From NCBI GenBank assembly GCA_023055505.1, contig JALIRH010000038.1, positions 4,410,327-4,474,326 on the forward strand: DNA of 64,000 bases, in the 5' to 3' direction. The translations under genes were made by a program, and so were the position numbers. Of this stretch, positions 57,525 through 64,000 are shown in pieces. The notes below the pieces were generated by a model. It did no database searches. It saw only the letters and a program-made list of their open reading frames with translations, and was not told the DNA's origin. Every line of letters starts with the position of its first letter. The first letter of the stretch is position 1. The DNA is from Callipepla californica brunnescens (lineage: Eukaryota > Chordata > Aves > Galliformes > Odontophoridae).

Positions 57525-59009
57525 ACAGTACAGATTCTTTCTTTGGTTTCAGGGGGTGCAATAGTCTTAATATGACCACTTCACGCTGGTCATCTAAAGG
57601 CATCCTCCCTGCTTTTGGAGCCCATCAATGCTCTGCTCCTGGTCAACTGCACTTTTCTCCTGTAGGTCTCTTGTCATATCAGTTATCTAAGGGATTTCTC
57701 TAGTCATGAAAGCAACTTGAATGGTACCAGCTGTTTTTTTTATAATCACATAACCCAAGCTCCAGCTTTTTAGCTTATAGTTTAGTACTCATGGGGATTT
57801 TCCTTTTTCCATGCCTTACCTGACTTTTTTTTTCCTTGCTATATTAAAAAAAATCATAATTACATTCCTATTGGAATTTGACCCAACCTTATCAGTTATA
57901 TGTTGCCAATTTTTATATAATAATCCCTTTTATTTTTCTATCAGGAGGGAAATTCATAGGCAAAAGTAATTCCAACATCCTTCCTGTCCTCATTCAAAAG
58001 AAAAAAAAAAACAACCTCAGTAAGAAGTTGATATTTCCAGTTGTTCAGAGGAGAAAAAGAGGTGGTGAGCCAAGGCTAGAATCAGATCATCTATCTGTTT
58101 TGACTCTATCCAACTTTTTTAAGACACCAGGAAAATACTGGAACTCAGGTGCTAAGCTCTTCAATGACTGTCAGGAGGAAAAGAAAAGGTAAAACAGCAA
58201 AAAAAGTAAAATAATACCAAGGGATAGAAGCTAGATCTAGGATAAATAAAAGAACAAAACATTTCTGACAGGTATTCTTGTCACAATATAAATATCTGTA
58301 AAATAGCTGATAAGTTCATGGAATGAATGAACATGAGTTCTACATCTATGAGAATAGTCAGTAATGCACCTAATATGGAACAGAGAAAGCACCAATATAT
58401 CACTGATAGAAATGGATTATCCTTTAAATGAAAAACAGGGAAATATCTGCACATCTTCCTGAGCTTTATGTGCTGTCTCTGAACATATAGTAGTAAAATA
58501 AATGAGGTATTCTAACATACAGATATTTTATTTAAAATTAATCATCAAGAATTGAAGTCTCAAATAAGTAAAATTCTCTATGCTAGTATGAAGTTGGCTT
58601 GTTTGTTTGTTTTCTCCTTGAAAGATTGTATTGCATGTTGGGGGAAAAAGGAAAAACAAAAACAAACAAAAAGACATCAAAGTAACCTAAGATAAATAAT
58701 CATGACATACTTGCTAAATTGTCCATTATGCATTTTAGAGTATATGAACATATACATGAGAGATCTGCACTGAGTTAGCTAAGGCACAATGAATATTAAT
58801 AAAGCAAAAATATATTGTTGTTAAATTAACTTTTGAAATCAAGAGACATAAATAATCTTTTGGAGCGATATCCTAAGTTTGTGCCTTACTAGTTTTTGAA
58901 TAATATTCCTATAATTTCACCCTGAAAGATATTTTCTAGTTTGCTTATGAAAATTAGAGATTTTTTTATTAAAAGTCTTAATAAAGTTAGTGTGCCAGAT
59001 TTACTTGTT
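57525..59009. other. Unique sequence
   Basis: No repeat or gene recognised. The 104-codon plus frame at 57878-58192 shows no family motif. Confidence 0.4.
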
Positions 59010-59212
59010 CATAGAATCATAAAATCATAGAATCGTAGGGGTTGGAAGGGACCTCAAGAGATTGAGTCCAACCCCCCTGCCAAAGCAGTTTCCCTACACC
59101 AGGTTGCACGGGTAGGCATCCAGGCGGGTCTTGAATATCTCCAGAAAGGATTCCACAACCCCCCTGGGCAGCCTGTGCCAGTGCTCCGTCACCCCCACCG
59201 TAAAGAAGTTCT
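59010..59212 (-). mobile_element. CR1 3' fragment, antisense, well preserved
   Basis: Antisense tail with three octamer units (ATAGAATCATAAAATCATAG) and GGGGTTGGAAGGGACCTCAAG. GAGTCCAACCCCCCTGCC and GGGCAGCCTGTGCCAGTGC follow. It closely resembles the copy at 3310-3682 over this region but with fewer changes, so it is probably the same subfamily and younger or less mutated. It stops abruptly at AAGAAGTTC. Confidence 0.95.
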
Positions 59213-60320
59213 TGTTCTATTTATCCACTATATGAGTTACACTGTCAAGTGTAGAAATCTCTTTTGACACAATCTATTCTTCACAAAACCATGCCAGGTG
59301 GTTTTTGTCACTTGATAATTATCTAGGTACTTCTCCTGTCCTTCTAGGAATCAAAGCAAGGCTTGTTGTGTCATAGCTCTCTAAACTGTTCACCCTTTTC
59401 GTGGGTGGATATAAGGTTTGCTCTTCATTCCTCAAGAGTTCCGTCTGATTTCCATTCCATTCTAGTTTCTTAACTACTTCAAAGATGAAAATTCCTCATA
59501 ACTTCTACAGTAAATTTCAAATGATTTTCCTTCTAAGAAATTCCCTCCTGGTCTTTCTATTGACTTATACACAAACTCTAGACTGTTCTTTCCTTACAAT
59601 TCATTGCTAATGTAATTGCTTTAATAACTTTAAAAATAACTCTTTTAATCTAAAAAGATGTAGAGTATTAAGATGTATAGTTCCCATGTACTAATGAATT
59701 TATACTTTTAAATATCACCATTTCAATATCTTTATAGAGCTATTGTATTTCCAGTCAGGCTGTTTGATAGTTGCACCTTATTTCATGCCTTTACCTTTGT
59801 GCTTTTATATTTAAGATTTCTGTATTACTTACCAGTGTGTCCAGAATTTACCTTTGTATTATTCCTTATTTAAGTTCTGACTTCAGTAGTAAAAATCTCC
59901 CAGTGTAGTCATATTAGTTTCTTTTGACTTCCTCAAGTCTGCAAAGTCTGCAAATTGTGAGGAAAACCTGTGTCTGTAACTCTTTTAGGATGCTGAGCCT
60001 CTTTTACAACTCAGAAATCTTTCCCAGTGGATTTCACCTGCTAAGCCATTGAGTTAGTTTAAATTTACACTTTTAAGGGCCATTCTCATGAGTTTATAAC
60101 TCTGTCTCACTCTTCCCTTAAGATAATTCACTTTGTTAATATGTAAGTATTTTCTTTCTGTAGGCAGTCTTAAATGCTTTTCACTGCTAATGTGAACCAA
60201 ATTCAGTCTAGTTAGACCGCCATCTGTAATTTTTCTTCCAAAAAAGTCCCTTTGACCACTAAGTAGTTGACCATATTCAGGGAGTAGGCATTAAAGTTTT
60301 TATGATATTCCTTTCCAATA
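59213..60320 (-). mobile_element. Possible ancient CR1/L3-like LINE remnant, antisense
   Basis: The first 150 bp contain TGACACAATCTATTCTTCAC and AAAACCATGCCAGG, which resemble the antisense of the RT region of very old CR1/L3 LINEs (compare TTTGACATGATCAATTTTTGAC at 38794). The remainder to about 60140 has the T-rich look of a decayed antisense LINE but no motif that I can name. Treat as tentative; beyond 59370 it may simply be unique DNA. Confidence 0.3.
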
Positions 60321-60415
60321 TCATAGAATCAAAGACTCATAGAATGGATTGGGTTGGAAGAAGCCTTTAAGATCATTCTGTTTCAACTCCCTGCTCTAAA
60401 CAAGCTTTATGTGAC
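60321..60415 (-). mobile_element. CR1 3' end fragment, antisense (first of a stacked pair)
   Basis: ATCATAGAATCAAAGACTCATAG tail, GGATTGGGTTGGAAGAAGCC and TTAAGATCATTCTGTTTCAAC. It ends within about 95 bp, right before another CR1 tail at about 60430. Confidence 0.88.
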
Positions 60416-60427
60416 TGAGTGTATAGT

Positions 60428-61535
60428 ATCATACAATCATATGAGTTGGAAGTGACCCTTAAAGATCATCTAGTCATACTCCACTGCAATGAAGAGGGAC
60501 ATGCACGAATAGATTAGGTTTCTCAAAGCCCCTTCCAGACTCGTCTTCAGTGCCTTCAGGTACAGGAATCCACCTTCTCTCTGGGTAACCTGTTCCAGCA
60601 CTTCACTACCCTAAATAAATAAAAAAACCAAAATTTTTTCTTATATACGATCTAAATCTCTATTATTGTAGTTTGATTTCATTTCTTCTTCTTCTATCAC
60701 AACATACCCTGCTGGAGTCTACCCCCTTATTTCTTCTAGCCCCCCTTTAAATAGTAAAGTACTATACAGAGTCTGCTATCACATCTCCCTGGAGCCTTTT
60801 CTCCAGTCTGAATAGCACCAGTTTTCTCTGCTTGTCTTCAAGGGGGAGATGTTCCAACCCCTGGATCTTTTTTGTGGCACTCTTCAGCAGGTCCATGTCT
60901 CTCTGGAACTGAAGATTCCACATGTGAATGCAGTTCTGCAGTTGAGGTCTTATCAGTGCTGAAAAGAGGGGCAAGATCACCTTCCTCAACTTGCTGGCCA
61001 CACTTCTTTTGGTGCAGCACAGGATAAAATTAGCTTTCTGAACTTCAAGGGCACAGTACTGGCTCATGTCCAGATTGCTGTCCACCAGTACTGTCAATTG
61101 CTTTTATGTACTGATAGTGGGGGTTGTCGCAACCCAGTTACAAGACATTGCAGTTCGATTTGTTGAACCTCATGGGGTTCACCTGGGCTCAATACTTGAG
61201 TCTCTCTCTCTGGGTGGCATCCCATCCCTCAGGCATGTTGACTGCATCACACAGCTTGGTGTCATCTGTAAAGTTGCTGAGGGTGCAGTTGACACCACTG
61301 TCCATGTCACTGATGAAGATGATGAAGAGTTATCTATCCCTGAGAAACAGCACTTGTCATCTCCATGTGGACATCAAGCCATTGATCACCACACTCTGGT
61401 TATGGTCTTGCAACCAGCTCCCTGTCCAATAGTCCACCCATCAAATCCCTACCTTTCCAATTTGAAGAGATTGTTGTTGGGTGGGACTATGTCAAATGCC
61501 TTTATTAAAGTCCAGGTAGAACCTCAGGGGTTCTT
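60428..61535 (-). mobile_element. Long antisense CR1 LINE (RT core to 3' tail)
   Basis: Antisense tail ATCATACAATCATATGAG and GTTGGAAGTGACCCTTAAAG, then the full 3' half of ORF2 in antisense. The minus frame 61097-60762 reads MTVLVDSNLDMSQYCALEVQ, KANFILCCTKRSVASKLRKV and the later LEHLPLEDKQRKL. The sequence continues in antisense through the RT catalytic region (61245-61330, opposite CTLSNFTDDTKL-type coding) to motif A near 61490-61530 (TATGTCAAATGCCTTTATTAAAG). The AAATAAATAAAAAAACC near 60614 is an A-rich insertion in the C-terminal part. Frames are broken, so inactive. Confidence 0.93.
60762..61097 (-). pseudogene. CR1 ORF2 post-RT segment
   Basis: A 111-codon frame carrying CR1 ORF2 C-terminal sequence (VDSNLDMSQYCALEVQKANF; LPLFSALIRPQLQNCIHMWN). 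It is part of the dead element at 60428-61535. Confidence 0.88.
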
Positions 61536-62647
61536 CCACTCTCCATGGAATTATAGCATTATAGAAGAACAGTAAGTTGGCCAGGAAACCTACTCCTTAT
61601 GAGAAGAGTTTATAACTTCAGGACAGTAAAACTCTTCAAAGTAATAAACAAACAAACAAGTAGTGCTTGTTTCTCACAAGAAAAGAAGTATTAGGCACTA
61701 CTGTAAGATATAATGTCTGTGATCAACTACTTTAACATATCATTGCACTGTCTTGTTTTTTTTTCCCCCTTTTTCCCCAATTAATCATGCACTTTAACAC
61801 AAATCATTTCTTAAGTGCTGCGCGGTATAGTAGAAGGAGGAGTGATATAAAAATAATAATCAGTGTGTAAAAATTTGCACAGATACCCAGGGTACTGTTT
61901 TTTTCAGATATTCAGTAAACAAAAACTGCCTTTTCTTGGTATTGTGGAAATAAGCTCCTTCAGTGAAAATAGACCTCTTTAAGTACAGATAGTAAAAGCA
62001 TATTTTTTCTGCATTATTTGCTCTTTTTCTGTCATATCAGTTTGTCTGTTTAAATCATACAGAAAACAGTGAACATGTTATATAAAAATTTCTTTCAGAT
62101 ATGCACTTAGTGTCAGTTGAGAATGCCTATGCATAAACCCTGGCCTCCAGCTGCTTTATTTTTCAATTTTTCCAAGTTTTTTTTCATCACTCATTGTTTA
62201 GTTTATGTTGGCCTTCTTATCATGCTATCAACATCTTTTCTGAACTTATTCTTTCAGGATTTAATGCAGTTACTGTTATTGTTTTGGCTTTTGTTAAAAT
62301 GCTGGTTGGCTTTTGTTGTATGTTTGTTCATGACAGAGGGAGAAAGAAATTGAGATAACTGGAAAATCAATTCTACTTCTCAGATTACTTGAGACCTCAT
62401 TTGACCTCTGACTTCTCCCACACAGATCACTGAAAAAATATTCTATATTTTCAGTACTAAAAAATATTGGACTGATTATGAAGCTTTGGAAGATGATCAC
62501 AGACTTTTGGGGTCTTTGGAACAAGCCAAGTATACAGTAGACATGTCTGAGAATTCAGAGTACAGTCTGGACAGTGACTGTTTCTTTCTTCAGTACATAC
62601 ATAGTAAATACAAGTTATTTCAATGAGTGCTCATCCATGTCTCAAAG
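61536..62647. other. Unique AT-rich sequence
   Basis: No feature recognised. Frames here (62117-62353 plus, 62294-62524 minus) lack recognisable domains. Confidence 0.4.
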
Positions 62648-62668
62648 AATCATAGAATGATTTGGGTT
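62648..62668 (-). mobile_element. Bare CR1 tail, antisense (top of a stack)
   Basis: ATCATAGAATGATTTGGGTTG is only the last 21 bp of a CR1. It is immediately followed by a second, longer tail. Confidence 0.75.
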
Positions 62669-62850
62669 GCAAATCATAGAATTTGAAGGGATCTTTAAAA
62701 GTCATCCAGTCCAAATTCCCTGCAGTGAATGAGTATCTACAACTAGATTATGATGCTTGGAGCTCTGTCCAGTCTGACTTTGAATGTCTCCAGGGACAAG
62801 GCAACTGCCACCTATCTCGGTAACACATTTCAATGATACACTAAATGCCT
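62669..62850 (-). mobile_element. CR1 3' fragment, antisense (second of the stack)
   Basis: AATCATAGAATTTGAAGGGATC, AAAAGTCATCCAGTCCAAATTCC, then the GTCCAGTCTGACTTTGAATG and CTCCAGGGACAAGGC blocks. It ends near 62850 where a third CR1 segment starts. Confidence 0.85.
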
Positions 62851-63320
62851 TTAAGGAAATGACATGAAGATCAGCTAGTTTCAACCTCACTTCCTTGGAC
62901 AGGGACACCTTCCTCTAGATCAGGTTGCTCAAAGACCTATCCAATCTGGCCTTGAACATTTCCAGGGATAGGGCATCCACAGCTTCTCAGGGTAACCTGT
63001 CCCAGTGCCTCATCACACTCACAGTGAAAAATTCTTCTTAATATCAAATTTAAGTCTATCCTCTTAATTTAACCTTTACCCCTTATTATTTCACTACAAT
63101 ACTTGGTAAAGAGTCTCTCTCTTAGCACTCTTGTAGCCTTCCTATAGGTAATGGAAGGCTTCAGTGATGTCTCCCAGGAGTCTTCTCATCTCTAGGCTTG
63201 AACAGCTCCAAATCTCTCACCCTTAATTCATAGAAGAGGTGTTCCAGACCTCTGATCATTTTCATATCCATCTCTGGACTCACTCCAGCAGATTCATGTT
63301 GTTCTTACATTGATTTATCT
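62851..63320 (-). mobile_element. CR1 3' fragment, antisense (third of the stack)
   Basis: Lacks its own octamer tail: it starts around ATGCCTTTAAGGAAATGACATG. It repeats the same CR1 blocks as the copy just before it (CAATCTGGCCTTGAACATTTCC; CAGGGATAGGGCATCCACAG), then GGTAACCTGTCCCAGTGCC and the antisense of the [14 protein letters not shown] region near 63175-63260. Truncated near 63320. Confidence 0.88.
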
Positions 63321-64000
63321 GACCAAATATGATTGTGCACTTTAAGACAAGATTGATTGCTTTCTAGGTTCCATTGACTGTGTTGGCTGGATTTTCATTT
63401 ATTTCAGTGGGAATTTTAACACTCTCATTATACTGACCTAGAATGAGTGAGATGAATTTTTCTCCTAAGAATTCATTTCAGCTGGCCAGAATTTAGTGAC
63501 ATCTGACTTATCTTGTTTATCACAGCTAGTCTTCAGGTGATCTAAACAAGGAATCATCTGTAACTCACGAAGCATCTGTTTTGTATTGGCCAGCTTTTTG
63601 CAATTCTCTGGAGAATCTCAGCACTAGATGCCAGTGATGCAGCAACCGAAACCTTAGTGGTTATCTCTAGGTACTGCATCTGGGGTTAACATCATGAATA
63701 ACCTTTATGGTCACAAAAGAGCAAGACACAAATAATATGCAAGATTCTTCCCAGCCTTATGCTTTAAATATTTGTCATGTTTTATGTGCCATAACTCAGA
63801 TGAGTCCCTTTCTCATCATTCGTAATATCCAGTTGTATTACTGCTCCCTCATTCACTTTAGCTAAAATGTATACTATAGGAAATATCAGAAATTCCCACC
63901 ATCATTCATTAACAGGTTACTTCACAGTCAGAACATTAGTCAGTAAAATCTTTATACAGAGTAGGGTGTAGTCTGCACCTACACAATTAATGGTATCCAT
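63321..64000. other. Unique sequence to window end
   Basis: No feature recognised. Confidence 0.4.

Noticed and set aside
61066..61575. 169-codon plus-strand open frame, the second longest in the window
   Set aside because: It lies antisense to a CR1 element. The minus strand carries the recognisable ORF2 motifs, so the plus frame is a shadow.
1..64000. tRNA, rRNA, CRISPR, bacterial-type operons or origins
   Set aside because: No cloverleaf-like gene, ribosomal sequence, spaced direct-repeat array or prokaryotic gene organisation was seen. The sequence is clearly vertebrate nuclear DNA.

Overview
This window looks like GC-poor, gene-poor DNA from a bird (or a close sauropsid) nuclear genome. 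The evidence is the repeat content: about thirty CR1 LINE fragments, most with the avian 3' tail (variants of ATTCTATG on the sense strand, CATAGAAT on the antisense strand), plus solitary LTRs of avian endogenous-retrovirus type. I found no host exon, tRNA, rRNA, CpG island or CRISPR array that I could defend. Apart from one unexplained frame at 49.75-50.40 kb, the longer open frames are CR1 reverse-transcriptase remnants, low-complexity frames or chance frames.

Layout. 0-3.3 kb is mostly unique AT-rich DNA with a perfect 17-bp hairpin (285-324) and one CR1. 3.3-6.1 kb holds two CR1 copies and the first copy (A) of an LTR family beginning TGTCATGG. 6.1-15.5 kb is mainly unique, with a CR1 tail and one CR1. 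15.5-21.3 kb is repeat-dense: a CR1 with an internal inverted block, a degraded LTR of about 1 kb, and CR1 pieces from the middle of ORF2. 21.3-31.4 kb carries several CR1s, including the best preserved copy (26948-28120, minus strand). 31.4-44.8 kb has an antisense LTR, a 265-bp (GGGAA)n tract, CR1 endonuclease and RT pieces, a long sense CR1 and a sense LTR. 44.8-49.1 kb is unique. 49.1-50.4 kb is an unusually GC-rich block with a long, once-interrupted minus-strand frame. 51.5-54 kb is a three-level nest: CR1 split by LTR copy B, which is itself split by a younger 335-bp solo LTR; a sister of that solo LTR lies 0.9 kb downstream. 54-64 kb is unique DNA plus LTR copy C and more antisense CR1s, some stacked tail on tail.

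How the pieces relate. Nothing here forms an operon or pathway. The value lies in the insertion history: the nested LTRs give a clear order of events, and the CR1s include at least two tail types and range from well preserved to very decayed. The most unusual items are the 49.75-50.40 kb minus-strand frame, the nested LTR series, the internally inverted CR1 at 16.0-16.7 kb, and the long GGGAA tract with quadruplex and triplex potential. I saw no convincing evidence of a new biological system. Coordinates of decayed repeats are good to roughly 10-50 bp; subfamily names were not assigned because no library search was possible.
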